Source: Bacillus sp. SA1-12
Lineage (GTDB): Bacteria; Bacillota; Bacilli; Bacillales; Bacillaceae
Direction of reading: 5' to 3'
NCBI RefSeq assembly: GCF_000981385.1
Contig: NZ_LATZ01000112.1
Coordinates: forward strand, 34,444-98,443
Length of the DNA stretch: 64,000 nt
A program made the translations under genes and the position numbers. The notes under the pieces were generated by a model. It was not told the origin of the DNA. It did not search any database and saw only the letters and a program-made list of their open reading frames with translations. This document shows positions 52,614-61,318 of this stretch, one piece after another; the first letter of the stretch is position 1; every line of letters starts with the position of its first letter.

Positions 52614-53238
52614 CTATGAACACCTTGACGATGCCCATAATAAGATTTTCTCAGCAGTTTCTTTTTCAGATAGATTTGTGGTATATAGTAAGTCTATGAC
52701 AGGATTATTCTTTTCTCCATTTTCAATTAACCAATTATTATATGAAATCATGTTATTAATAAATTCTTTATTGCTTTCTCCACGAAGGTCTGTTCAATAA
52801 TCGTTGAGTAAGCTCTTTATTATCACACACTAATGCCAGGTAGTAAATTTCAGTAAAATAACGCCTTTCAACACATTGCTCCAGCTGGTCCGGCATCGCT
52901 GTTCCGCATAAGATAACTGGCTTGCCAGCTTGAGAAATGTTCTTAGCGGTTCTTAACCAAAGCTCTCTATATTCCCGATAATTTGTCTCTGGCGTGTTAA
53001 AGCGATTATCCCACAATATGTCTGTCTCCAACGGAACATAATCTTTGGACAAATTAGATAGTGAAAACGCAGATGTCGATTTTCCTGTACCACTTGCCCC
53101 AGTAACAATAAACAATGGAAGTTGCAAAAACTCATGAGAATAATTGCATTCCGGACATATCCCGAATGTTTTTCCTCCAAGTGCTTTGATTTCCTTATCA
53201 ACTCGGTATTGTCCACAATCTATACAAACATTAAACAT
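52614..53238 (-). pseudogene. Frameshifted zinc-ribbon P-loop NTPase (nucleoside-kinase-like)
   Basis: The first 156 codons give a small zinc ribbon (Cys5, Cys8 and CPEC near residue 28), a P-loop GASGTGKST and a kinase-like core, stopping early after RPSWRKQ (stop at 52768-52770). The next frame continues with a convincing C-terminus: NKEFINNMISYNNWLIENGE, then KNNPVIDLLYTTNLSEKETA and EKILLWASSRCS, ending at TAG 52614-52616. Loss of two bases (or gain of one) near 52772 explains it. Related Firmicute proteins run straight through this point. Ribosome binding site GGAGGGGG. Real mutation or sequencing error cannot be told apart here. Confidence 0.75.
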
Positions 53239-53342
53239 TAGATACCCCCTCCTGCCATTTGCTTTTTTCTAAAACTGTGGGGAAATATGGAATACTTCTA
53301 TACTTAAAAAGCGAATCGCTTTACTGCTTTGTTTGTGCAAGA

Positions 53343-53381
53343 AGAAAAAGAGACACTTCCTTATTGAAGCATTGTCCCTTT
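53343..53381 (-). terminator. Terminator of the HTH/membrane-protein pair
   Basis: On the minus strand AAAGGGACA pairs with TGTCTCTTT (one G-U), with an inner CTTC/GAAG stem, followed by TTTTCTTC. It lies 27 bp after the membrane-protein gene. Confidence 0.75.
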
Positions 53382-53407
53382 AGTGGAATAAGATTGGACA
53401 AATCAGT

Positions 53408-53848
53408 TTACTCCTCATCATCATTTTCCTCATGATAACGTTTTTTTCTTAGATAGTAGACCACTGTAAATGAAAATAAGAAACATCCAAACATTACTCC
53501 CCCTATGATAACGGCATCACGAACAGTACCTTCAGGAGTAAGGATGGTAATCACACCAAAAATAACTCCTACAATCAATGAGAGAAATACATTTTTATAA
53601 TAAGGTCGTTGTTTTTTCTCATTATGGGTTTCATATTCATCGACTGATATTCTTAAATTCAAGTATCCCAGTATAACGGAAGTTCCTATAAAAACTAACC
53701 ATAAGGGATTGTTTGTAACGTGTGTAATTCCCTTATTTATTCCGTCGTAAATCAAAATCCCTAAGATGCATAACGTTTGGAAAACAAAGGCGATACGAAT
53801 ATTTCTTAAACTTTGAATGATTAAACGTTCATCCTTAATTATTTTCAC
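53408..53848 (-). CDS. Four-helix membrane protein paired with an HTH regulator
   Basis: A 146-residue protein with four predicted helices (about 18-36, 48-64, 88-105, 112-132) and an acidic C-terminus RYHEENDDEE. I do not recognise a named family with certainty. The GTG start has GGGGG seven bases upstream and lies two bases after the HTH gene stop, so they form one operon. Such regulator/membrane pairs usually have the membrane protein tuning the HTH protein, which is inference here. Confidence 0.72.
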   Translation of the reverse strand: MKIIKDERLIIQSLRNIRIAFVFQTLCILGILIYDGINKGITHVTNNPLWLVFIGTSVILGYLNLRISVDEYETHNEKKQRPYYKNVFLSLIVGVIFGVITILTPEGTVRDAVIIGGVMFGCFLFSFTVVYYLRKKRYHEENDDEE

Positions 53849-53850
53849 TG

Positions 53851-54051
53851 TTAATCCCCCTTTTCAAGCCAAAATAATTCATTTAACGATTTATTAAGGG
53901 CATAACATATATCCAAACATAATTTTAATGAAGGATTATACTTTCCCTTTTCAATTAAGCTAATAGTCTGCCGGGTAACACCCGTTTTTTCAGCTAATTG
54001 CTGTTGGGTAAAGTTCATTTGTACACGAGCCAATTTCACATTATTTTTCAC
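53851..54051 (-). CDS. XRE-family HTH regulator
   Basis: A 66-residue Cro/CI-like protein: KNNVKLARVQMNFTQQQLAE, GVTRQTISLIEKGKYNPSLK and CYALNKSLNELFW. The GTG at 54049-54051 with GGGAGGG upstream gives the usual N-terminus; the frame remains open 26 more codons but that part is not HTH-like. This short type (YvaO/YgzD-like) frequently precedes small membrane proteins. It likely controls its own operon. Confidence 0.82.
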   Translation of the reverse strand: MKNNVKLARVQMNFTQQQLAEKTGVTRQTISLIEKGKYNPSLKLCLDICYALNKSLNELFWLEKGD

Positions 54052-54181
54052 CTTATGTATATCCCTCCCTATTAAAAATGTAACATATATTTTACGTAAT
54101 GCAATATATATATTGCAAAAGCATTGCAATATATTTTAAATTTACTTAAAAAATGCTATTTTTAACGTATTAAAAATAGCA

Positions 54182-55191
54182 TTAAGAAGTCTCTTCACTT
54201 TTCACGACAAGCTTATCATTGTATTCCTGATTTGATTTTAAATCCTCTATTTTAATGCCTTTATAATAATACTCTAGTATTTCTTTATAGGTCTTTCCTT
54301 CCTTTGCCATACTATTTGCCCCATATTGACTCATACCAACTCCATGTCCGTACCCTTTTGTGGTAAATTGGATCGTATCGCCTATAATTTTAAAGCTAAA
54401 ATCTGTTGATCTTAACCCTAAATCCTTCTTAAATATCTCACCAGTAAATTCCTTTCCGTTAATTGTAATAGAGGACACTCGATTTGTGGAAGTTCTTTGA
54501 ACACTAATATCACTTGTCAATTTAACACCAAGCTTCGCCTGAAATTCTTTTGAAGAAACTTCTTTTGTTTCAATAAAATCAGGGGAATTTTTATCCCACG
54601 GACTAGGTACACTTCTTAAATACGGCAGGGATGCGTTCCAGTAGTCTTCTGAGTTCTCAGTATAGCCGTTGCTTATAGCGAAGAAAGAAGCATCAATGAG
54701 TTTTCCATTGTAAGTCATGATTAACCCTTCCGTTTCGGTAACAGCTTGAGATATTTTCTTTATATACCTTTCATAATCATCGTTTTTCCACATTTCTTTT
54801 AATTCATCCTGGCTTTTGTAAACTTGATGGTTGGTGGAGTCTGTAATATCAGATCCTTGTGGTACTTGACCTTCCTTATCTGTCATAAGAAATCTAAATA
54901 AATAAGTTCTTGCACTTATTGCCTGTGCTTTTAAGGCCTCCACTTCATAACTTGCAGGCATTCCAGATGAACCTTTTCAATTTCTTGAAAATTCGTCCTA
55001 TATACTGATACAGTCATGCTTTTTGTATCGTTTTTAGTTGGTGCTGTAGGTGAAGATGTGGTTTTGGAAATATTTTTTGTGGTTTGATTTGTGTCATTTG
55101 ACCCAAAAGCAATAACAATTAATGAGGGTACACCTAAAATAATAACCATGAAAGATATCACAATTATGTAAAAGGGTTTCAAGGATTTCAT
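54182..55191 (-). pseudogene. SpoIID-family gene disrupted by a deletion
   Basis: The 5' frame (from 55191, ribosome binding site GGAGG) gives an N-terminal membrane anchor and VSVYRTNFQEIEKVHLE, then shifts to CLQVMKWRP and stops. The second frame continues MPASYEVEALKAQAISARTY and runs to the end, with the SpoIID signatures YTENSEDYWN, GYGHGVGMSQYGANSMAKEG and YKEILEYYYKGIKI. Intact relatives have about eleven residues ending ASE between HLE and MPAS; about 31 bp is missing at 54961-54966. This removes the catalytic Glu of the peptidoglycan lytic transglycosylase as well as the frame. The gene does not sit beside murA/spoIIQ, so it may be a paralogue rather than the canonical spoIID. Confidence 0.82.
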
Positions 55192-55540
55192 TTAAAGCCT
55201 CCATATATTTTTTTTACTAATTTATATGGAGATTGGACAAGCATTTAGAACTAGCATTTTACAGGAAATGTATATAAAGGGAACTTGTTTCTTTGTTAAT
55301 TGCAGTGATAGCAGCATATACATTATATGGTAAAAATATACAATTCTACGATTGTGACTCCGTAACTAATTAGGTATTTAACATAGAGCAGACACCTATA
55401 TTTTTACATATATTTCTTATAAAAGGAGGAGGATCTAACTCTGGCCTAATACATAAAAGACGCGTTTCTATGAAACGCGTCCGATTCCGGAATTGAAATT
55501 CTTTATCTGCCAAAGAATTAGTCCATTATTCTTATTTTAT
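55192..55540. other. Intergenic region
   Basis: AT-rich spacer that carries the terminator of the GH43 gene (55455-55481) and the promoter region of the broken SpoIID-family gene. No gene seen. Confidence 0.5.
55455..55481 (-). terminator. Terminator of the GH43 gene
   Basis: A 10-bp stem GACGCGTTTC/GAAACGCGTC (55459-55468 with 55472-55481) with a 3-nt loop is followed on the minus strand by TTTTATGTATT. About 60 bp after the GH43 stop. Confidence 0.8.
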
Positions 55541-57388
55541 TCAGTCTAAAAGATATAATAGCCAATATTGCGCGACTCCACCAGGGATGTCCTCCCAAGT
55601 TCCGACTTCCGCACCACGATCAATGCTTGCCCCACCTACATCTAAGGCTTTAGCTGTTTCGACATTGATTAATTTGCAATAGCCGTTTCCTATGTCGATA
55701 ATTTTCCACTTTTGTGTATCAAGGCCTTGATAATCGCGTATTACAGCTCTACCCCATGAAGCTGAAGGATCTTGTACCGTTAACGCTTTGTTACTGTTAG
55801 GGTTTATTAGGGTGTAGGTGCCGTCTCCAAGGTCTATAATTTTCCAACGTTGAGCTGGATTTCCCTCTGATTCATCCCATACTTGAGTAAAGCTATCATT
55901 TGCCGTATTTGCCCCTATAATATCAAGCGCCTTACCCCCGTTTGGATTGATTAGTTTATATTCCCTTCCAGATTTGACGGAAAACTCGTTGTCACCTGAA
56001 AGTTCAATGAAGTCAATATCAACCGTATGCTTTCCTTTTGAAAATTCAATTGTATTATTGTATCCTTTATTCAATTCCACCTGTATCGTCACTTTTCCGA
56101 ATTTGTTGCTGCCTGTTTGCGGATATGAGAGTGATTTACCAGGCATTCCATTTACTGATACCGTTTGTGTAGCTTTAGGTCCTGCACTGCTTTTGTATCC
56201 TATTGTAAGAGTATACGTTCCCCTCTCTGGCACATTAACATCTTTGATATACAAGGAGCTTTTCGTGTTATTCATTCTTACTACTTTTTCGCCAGATGCT
56301 CCTTTCATCTTCATGATAGTAGAGCTTTCAGGGAAGCCATGCTCTGCCTCAATTCTAAAATCACCTGAAGAGACTTCAAGGGGTCCATTTGTTGGAATGC
56401 CAAAATTTGGTGTACCATCAGCATTCCAGTCAAACTCCTGAATTCTTGTTGGACGTGGTCCACAACCCTGGCCGGCTCCGTTATTTCCGTGGTAGACAAT
56501 TAAATCTTGTGTACCGTCTTTCGATTTAACAAATGAATTATGTCCTGGGCCGTATATTCCGTTTTCTGTAGATTTGTTGAAAACTGGTGTTTCTGATTTA
56601 GTCCAGGATGATGGATCTAACAAATTACTAGATTCCGAAGCTGTTAGCATGCCAAGAGAGTAATCGTCCTCCCAGCACGCACTTGCAGAATAGATTAGAA
56701 AGATACTACCATTTCTTTTCAAAATGACAGCGCCTTCATTTACATCCATCCCTTTCTTTTCCCAGTCAAATTCAGGTTTAGTTAAAATGACATTTTCTCC
56801 ATCAAGTGTCCAAGGATTAGACATTGGAGCAATTGCAATAGCGCTGCCATGCTTACCAGACCAATCTCCGTATGCTGCATACATGAAATACCGTTGCCCT
56901 TTATGTTCAAATACTGAACCATCGAGACCGGAGTATTGAGTATTTACCTTCCCTTTATTTACCCACTCTCCCTCTAGAGGATCTTCAGAAGAATTCTCCA
57001 ACACGTAAACGCCGCGACAATCATCACCGCATCCTGTATTGGCCGTATAATAAATATACCATTTTCCATCGAGATAATGGATTTCAGGTGCCCATATGTC
57101 TCTTAAATTAGATGGAGTTGTCCATACAGTCTTTCGTTCTCCCAGGTCTATTCCAGTCAGAGATCTTGATTTCCAGATATCTATTCGATGACCAAGTGTA
57201 CGGGTAAAATAGTAATACCCATCTGTATGAAGCATCACATAAGGGTCAGCACCTGCCGTATTTATAGGATTAGAGAATGTATATGTAGATCCGGCTTTTG
57301 AATGATTGATACCAAATAGAGATAAAAAAAGAGTAAACATAACTAACAACAACATCATCTTATAAGGGATTCCTTTTTTTAAGTTCAA
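55541..57388 (-). CDS. Secreted GH43 glycoside hydrolase with ricin-type lectin domain
   Basis: A 615-residue secreted enzyme. Signal peptide (residues 1-32, MMLLLVMFTLFLSLFGINHS, cleavage near SKA), five-bladed propeller GH43 domain to about residue 330 with catalytic candidates Asp in GADPYVM, Asp in GLDGSVFE and Glu in MDVNEGAVI. Then comes a jelly-roll CBM6/35-like module (about 345-475, FRIEAEHGFPESSTIMKMKG), and a C-terminal ricin-B-lectin module with repeated YKLINPNGGKALDI / YTLINPNSNKALTV / KLINVETAKALDVGG and QRWKIID motifs. GH43 enzymes act mainly on arabinan, arabinoxylan or xylan. The TTG at 57386-57388 nine bases after GGAGGTG is preferred over an ATG within the site. Confidence 0.85.
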   Translation of the reverse strand: MNLKKGIPYKMMLLLVMFTLFLSLFGINHSKAGSTYTFSNPINTAGADPYVMLHTDGYYYFTRTLGHRIDIWKSRSLTGIDLGERKTVWTTPSNLRDIWAPEIHYLDGKWYIYYTANTGCGDDCRGVYVLENSSEDPLEGEWVNKGKVNTQYSGLDGSVFEHKGQRYFMYAAYGDWSGKHGSAIAIAPMSNPWTLDGENVILTKPEFDWEKKGMDVNEGAVILKRNGSIFLIYSASACWEDDYSLGMLTASESSNLLDPSSWTKSETPVFNKSTENGIYGPGHNSFVKSKDGTQDLIVYHGNNGAGQGCGPRPTRIQEFDWNADGTPNFGIPTNGPLEVSSGDFRIEAEHGFPESSTIMKMKGASGEKVVRMNNTKSSLYIKDVNVPERGTYTLTIGYKSSAGPKATQTVSVNGMPGKSLSYPQTGSNKFGKVTIQVELNKGYNNTIEFSKGKHTVDIDFIELSGDNEFSVKSGREYKLINPNGGKALDIIGANTANDSFTQVWDESEGNPAQRWKIIDLGDGTYTLINPNSNKALTVQDPSASWGRAVIRDYQGLDTQKWKIIDIGNGYCKLINVETAKALDVGGASIDRGAEVGTWEDIPGGVAQYWLLYLLD

Positions 57389-58206
57389 TTGCCATCCACC
57401 TCCGATAATCATTATAAAATTAACAAATGAAAAAATAGTGTTACTTTCACTCTACGAAACTCAATAATTCAAAAAAGCTTGCCAGTCCTTCTTTAAAACT
57501 CCTCCTTTCAATACAAAAATTTTGTATTAAATAAGTGTTATATCTATAAAAAATGCGTAAATCCTCTAAATATTCGTATTTACACACGAAATAACCTCTT
57601 ATTTATTACAAAATATATGTTTTAATACAAATTATATATACATATCCAGAATTGTCAATCTTTTCTAAAAAATTTTGTTGCTTAGATACTTTTCTTTTTA
57701 ATACAAATGAACAGGCATGGTCAAAATGACCATGCACTCCTCAGTATTATTTCGTAGTATAGGTTAATAACGGCTCTATTTTTTGATGAACACCTTATAC
57801 ATTTTTAGTCAACAAAAGCGATATTATCGGTACTGAAAAGGATCTTCCAATTGAAGATCCTTTAAGCTGCTTGTTAAATTAGAAGATTATCTTATTACTG
57901 ACATGTTCATTCATAGAAATAAAATCCCATATTAGTATTAATCCAGTAAGCATCAAGGAAGTTAATGTGCTTAAGCTAAAAGGACGCTTAAGCGGTCCCC
58001 GAACAATAAATCAAAAATCAGATGAAAAAGGACTATTTAAATACAATAAAAAAAAGCTTGAGAGAAAATATTCCTTTCTCTACAAGCCTTTTAAAGGATT
58101 ATAAAACTAGATCTAACATTAACAACCAAATCTCGGTTACGTACCACAATGCTAGCTCTAAGGATGGTGAATGTAAAAAAATATTCAAGTAAAGTAAGTA
58201 CTTTAC
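57389..58206. other. Intergenic region
   Basis: About 820 bp without a convincing gene. It contains a perfect palindrome AAAGGATCTTC/GAAGATCCTTT at 57837-57863 with no T-run, and the terminator at 58048-58090. The part next to the GH43 start presumably holds its promoter. Confidence 0.5.
58048..58090 (-). terminator. Terminator downstream of the truncated ABC ATPase
   Basis: On the minus strand GGCTTGTAGAGAAA pairs with TTTCTCTCAAGCTT with small irregularities, followed by T8. It is still present although the gene is broken. Confidence 0.75.
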
Positions 58207-58531
58207 TTAAGAATTATTTTGTTCGTTCATGCTAAGGATTGCCGAACATTCCTTTGGGACGTTTTCTTCTACAATATAACCACCATCCATAAAGATAACT
58301 CTGTCGCCAACTTCACGTGCAAATCCCATCTCATGGGTGACAACGATCATCGTCATCCCCTCATTAGCTAATTGCTTCATAACTTCTAGAACTTCTCCAA
58401 CCATTTCAGGATCAAGTGAAGAAGTCGGTTCATCAAATAGCATAATTTTTGGACCCATCGCTAATGCTCTTGCAATTACCACACGCTGTTTTTGTCCACC
58501 TGATAATTCTCCTGGGTAACTGTTTGCTTTT
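58207..58531 (-). pseudogene. 5'-truncated amino-acid-type ABC ATPase
   Basis: Only the C-terminal half of a GlnQ/ArtP-type ATPase remains: EKANSYPGELSGGQKQRVVI, ARALAMGPKIMLFDEPTSSL, DPEMVGEVLEVMKQL, VVTHEMGFAREV. An in-frame TGA stands just before the fragment and there is no Walker A, so no functional protein can be made. A start inside (GTG at about 58480) would give 91 residues lacking the ATP-binding loop. No permease or binding-protein gene is nearby. Confidence 0.85.
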
Positions 58532-58582
58532 TCTCAAGAAAGGCACCATTAAACGGAATAAAAGATTTTGTTAGAAAATGTT

Positions 58583-58984
58583 TTATTTTCTTTTCGAACG
58601 CATACCTTTTACAATGGCTATGATATTCGATTCGAGAAATTGATTATATGTTTCACTTTTAACATCGTATAGGGCAATTTTTCCTTTATCATCATAGTGT
58701 ATTCCCCACCCATATTTTTTTACTAATGGAGAAGCTCTGAAACATGCTTTAGGTTTTGTAAAGAATTGCTCACGTAGTTCAACTAAATTATTTGACTCGA
58801 TTTGATTCTTGATTAAATAAGTTTTAAATTGTACATCCTCTTGTGTATATTTATAAGGATTATTCTTGATTAAATCAAATTCAATAGAAGCAATTGTAGG
58901 TTTTTCATTTCGTGGGACAGGTACAATAGCTGAAGTAACTGTTGAATCCTCAGAAATTGTAATAAAAGTGTTCTTGTAACTCAA
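58583..58984 (-). CDS. DUF6157 family protein
   Basis: A 133-residue cytoplasmic protein: SYKNTFITISEDSTVTSAIV, PTIASIEFDLIKNNPYKYTQ, EDVQF, then KACFRASPLVKKYGWGIHYD and IALYDVKSETYNQF. This pattern is that of DUF6157 as I know it; no function is established. The start is a TTG with AAGGAGGGAG upstream. It stands alone, between a truncated ABC gene and an AT-rich gap. Confidence 0.72.
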   Translation of the reverse strand: MSYKNTFITISEDSTVTSAIVPVPRNEKPTIASIEFDLIKNNPYKYTQEDVQFKTYLIKNQIESNNLVELREQFFTKPKACFRASPLVKKYGWGIHYDDKGKIALYDVKSETYNQFLESNIIAIVKGMRSKRK

Positions 58985-59320
58985 AAAACTCCCTCCTTAT
59001 TAAACCTAGTAAAATGTTTATAAATTCGTTTATTATTTTTCCTGCTTTAATTCTCCTGCTTTAATAGTTTAAGTACAATCCTTTAAAACTCAATCTACAT
59101 TTTAACATAAATATCCAATTCACTACTAAGTGTTAAACAAATTTGTTCTGTAAAGCAAAATAGGAGCAATCAACCCTACTCCAATAGGACGCACGATTGT
59201 TGAATAAGCTTCTAAATAATGTTGAAGCTATTCATTATAAGAATTATTTCGTAAATACTTTATCTCTATAATACCGAAATAATAGGTTTGATCGACATTT
59301 GGTTTAACACATCTTTTTCT
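58985..59320. other. Intergenic region
   Basis: AT-rich, no gene or clear regulatory structure recognised. Presumably contains the promoter of the DUF6157 gene. Confidence 0.4.
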
Positions 59321-59644
59321 CTATCCTTGCCTGATGCCATTTGGTTTTTCAGAGCTTTTCCTATCTGAATGCGGCATTTTTGTAATGACAAGTGGGTCGT
59401 TTAGATTTGCATTTGGAATTTGTTGAGGCTCACTTTTATTGGGGATTGATTGAACATTTTTGGCTTCCGGGGGTAATGGAGTATCAATTGAATCAATAAT
59501 AAAGACTTTTCGTTCAAATGGTTTTTCACCTGTATTTGCTAAGCTTTCGGCTGGTTCTTTATCTTGCAATTCTTGAACATTTTTACAACCATATAAGACT
59601 GAACTTAAAGACAAAGTTAATAAAATAAAAGGTAACTTTTTCAT
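59321..59644 (-). CDS. Small predicted lipoprotein
   Basis: A 107-residue protein with an N-terminal lipoprotein signal (MKKLPFILLTLSLSSVLYGC; lipobox VLYGC, Cys20). The rest is polar, proline- and asparagine-rich and probably unstructured (PLPPEAKNVQSIPNKSEPQQ). The ATG at 59642-59644 follows GAGGGAG; a 21-codon longer frame is rejected because it lacks a signal. No homologue recognised. Monocistronic. Confidence 0.68.
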   Translation of the reverse strand: MKKLPFILLTLSLSSVLYGCKNVQELQDKEPAESLANTGEKPFERKVFIIDSIDTPLPPEAKNVQSIPNKSEPQQIPNANLNDPLVITKMPHSDRKSSEKPNGIRQG

Positions 59645-60266
59645 TTTCTCCCTCTCTCTAATCCCTATTTTATAAAATAGACGATGTACCATCTTTATCA
59701 TTTTCAATTAATATAAGCAATTTCTGTTTGCCTTATACTGCACGTTATTTGGGACAATAAAAGGAAAAACACATTAAGACTAGTTCATATATTGTCATTC
59801 CTTACGGAGAAATTCATTGGTCCCTATGATGGGAACGATTTTGTTGTGAGGTATATTAGTTGCTATAGGAAATTATGTTAGTATATATTGGATTAACTCT
59901 GCGGCTCGGAGAAGCTCCTGATTTCCAAAATGGGTTGTTTTTGTCTTAGTGCAATTTATAGATAACAATTGATACGGCAATAGTTAGGAGGATTACTATT
60001 CTTGATAGTAAGTTTGGTTTCTATTGTACTAAGTAGCTTCATGTGTAGTCCTTCAAAACAACGACCCAGTTAAGTAATCAATAAAGAATGAAAAACCGAT
60101 TCTCCTAAGTAGGATGATGGCTTTTTCTATACTGTATGTAATTCAACAAACCGCCTTCGTTAAAATGTTTTTACCGAGTTAAATTTAATAAAAAAGAATA
60201 TCGGACACTACTTTTAGGTAGTGCCCGATATTCAATATTCGAATTCTTCTTCAATATGATATTTGA
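59645..60266. other. Intergenic region
   Basis: About 620 bp with the terminator of the FMN-reductase operon (60188-60230). No convincing gene. A short hairpin-like block near 60097-60125 has a weak T-run (plus strand) but no gene before it. Confidence 0.45.
60188..60230 (-). terminator. Terminator of the doxX-pirin-marR-reductase operon
   Basis: An 11-bp stem (60201-60211 with 60218-60228, one G-U; arm TCGGACACTAC) is followed on the minus strand by ATTCTTTTTTATT. It lies 37 bp after the reductase stop. Confidence 0.85.
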
Positions 60267-60818
60267 TTATTTTCTTATGGTTCTTAATGCACCGCTCCAA
60301 GCAACAACTTGATCAAGCATTGCATTTACATTATTAAGGTGCAAGTCAGCTGGTTTAAATGTAGAATAGTTTTCAAAGTCGGTAAATAAGGACAATGTAG
60401 GATGTACTCGGACATCTGCAACCATTAATTCACCCAAGATTCCTCTTAAATGTTCAGCAGCACGGGCCCCGCCAGTTGACCCATAACTAACGATACCTGC
60501 TGCTTTGTTATTCCATGGCTCACGAGCTAAATCAAGTGCATTTTTTAAGGCTCCCGTTATGCTGTGATTATATTCTTGAACGATGAATACGAAACCATCC
60601 AAGTTGTTAAGTTTTTCATTCCAAGCTGCAATTCCAGGTTCTGTCCCATCAGTTGTCCCTAAAAATGGTAAATGGTAATCTGCGATATCTACGATTTCAT
60701 AGTTTGCATCTCCACGTTTTTCAGCAATTCCTTGTACCCATTCTCCCACTTGCGGACTAACTCTGCCTTCTCTTGTGCTACCTAAAATAATTCCAATATT
60801 CAATTTCTCATTTGCCAT
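60267..60818 (-). CDS. NADPH-dependent FMN reductase family protein
   Basis: A 183-residue flavodoxin-fold protein: GIILGSTREGRVSPQVGEWV at the N-terminus (FMN phosphate loop), VQEYNHSITGALKNALDLAR near residue 80, and GSTGGARAAEHLRGIL near residue 113. Related enzymes reduce quinones, azo dyes or chromate with NAD(P)H. It is the last gene of the operon, 30 bp after marR, consistent with quinone or electrophile defence. Ribosome binding site GAGGAGG. Confidence 0.85.
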   Translation of the reverse strand: MANEKLNIGIILGSTREGRVSPQVGEWVQGIAEKRGDANYEIVDIADYHLPFLGTTDGTEPGIAAWNEKLNNLDGFVFIVQEYNHSITGALKNALDLAREPWNNKAAGIVSYGSTGGARAAEHLRGILGELMVADVRVHPTLSLFTDFENYSTFKPADLHLNNVNAMLDQVVAWSGALRTIRK

Positions 60819-60848
60819 GTTTGTTCCTCCTCTATAACTTTTATAAAT

Positions 60849-61292
60849 TTATTTTTCCAAATTCTGTGCACCCATTCCAATTCTCTTTAATAAATCAATT
60901 AGCTGTTCTTTTTCATCATTTGAAATAAATGATAAATTTTGAGAAATGGTTGCAACATGTTTTGGGAAAATCTCGTCAAATAGTGCTCTTCCTTCTTCTG
61001 TCAAAACGACATTAGAAGCCCTTCTATCATTCGGGTTTGGTTGTCTCTCCACAAGCCCTTTCTTTTCTAACTTGTCAACTACATAGGTGATACTTCCACT
61101 TGGAATAGAGAGTATCTCACTAATTTTTTGGACTGGATGAGGACCTTTACTGTAAAGCAATTCAAGAATCATAAAATTTTCATTACTAATTTTATGACTT
61201 TCAACATCTTTCTGGATGTTTCCAAAAACAGCTTTGGATGCTTTCATCCAAACACGAAACAATCTCAAATCCCGATTACTTTGATCTTCCAT
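60849..61292 (-). CDS. MarR-family regulator (MhqR-like)
   Basis: A 147-residue winged-helix regulator: VQKISEILSIPSGSITYVVD (recognition helix) and KKGLVERQPNPNDRRASNVV (wing). Size and partners (DoxX protein, quinone-reductase-like enzyme) match MhqR/CatR-type repressors that respond to quinones and diamide. The start ATG has AAAGGAGG seven bases upstream; a GTG directly precedes it. Its probable operator is the TTTATCCTAA array before doxX. Confidence 0.82.
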   Translation of the reverse strand: MEDQSNRDLRLFRVWMKASKAVFGNIQKDVESHKISNENFMILELLYSKGPHPVQKISEILSIPSGSITYVVDKLEKKGLVERQPNPNDRRASNVVLTEEGRALFDEIFPKHVATISQNLSFISNDEKEQLIDLLKRIGMGAQNLEK

Positions 61293-61318
61293 CACTCAAC
61301 CTCCTTTAAAAATTAAGG

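Noticed and set aside
52585..52800. Plus-strand 71-codon frame
   Set aside because: It is antisense to the C-terminal part of the frameshifted NTPase, which gives a far more convincing protein; no ribosome binding site.
57837..57863. Perfect 11-bp palindrome considered as terminator
   Set aside because: No T-run follows on either strand and no gene ends nearby. It may be an operator or chance, so it is only mentioned in the intergenic entry.
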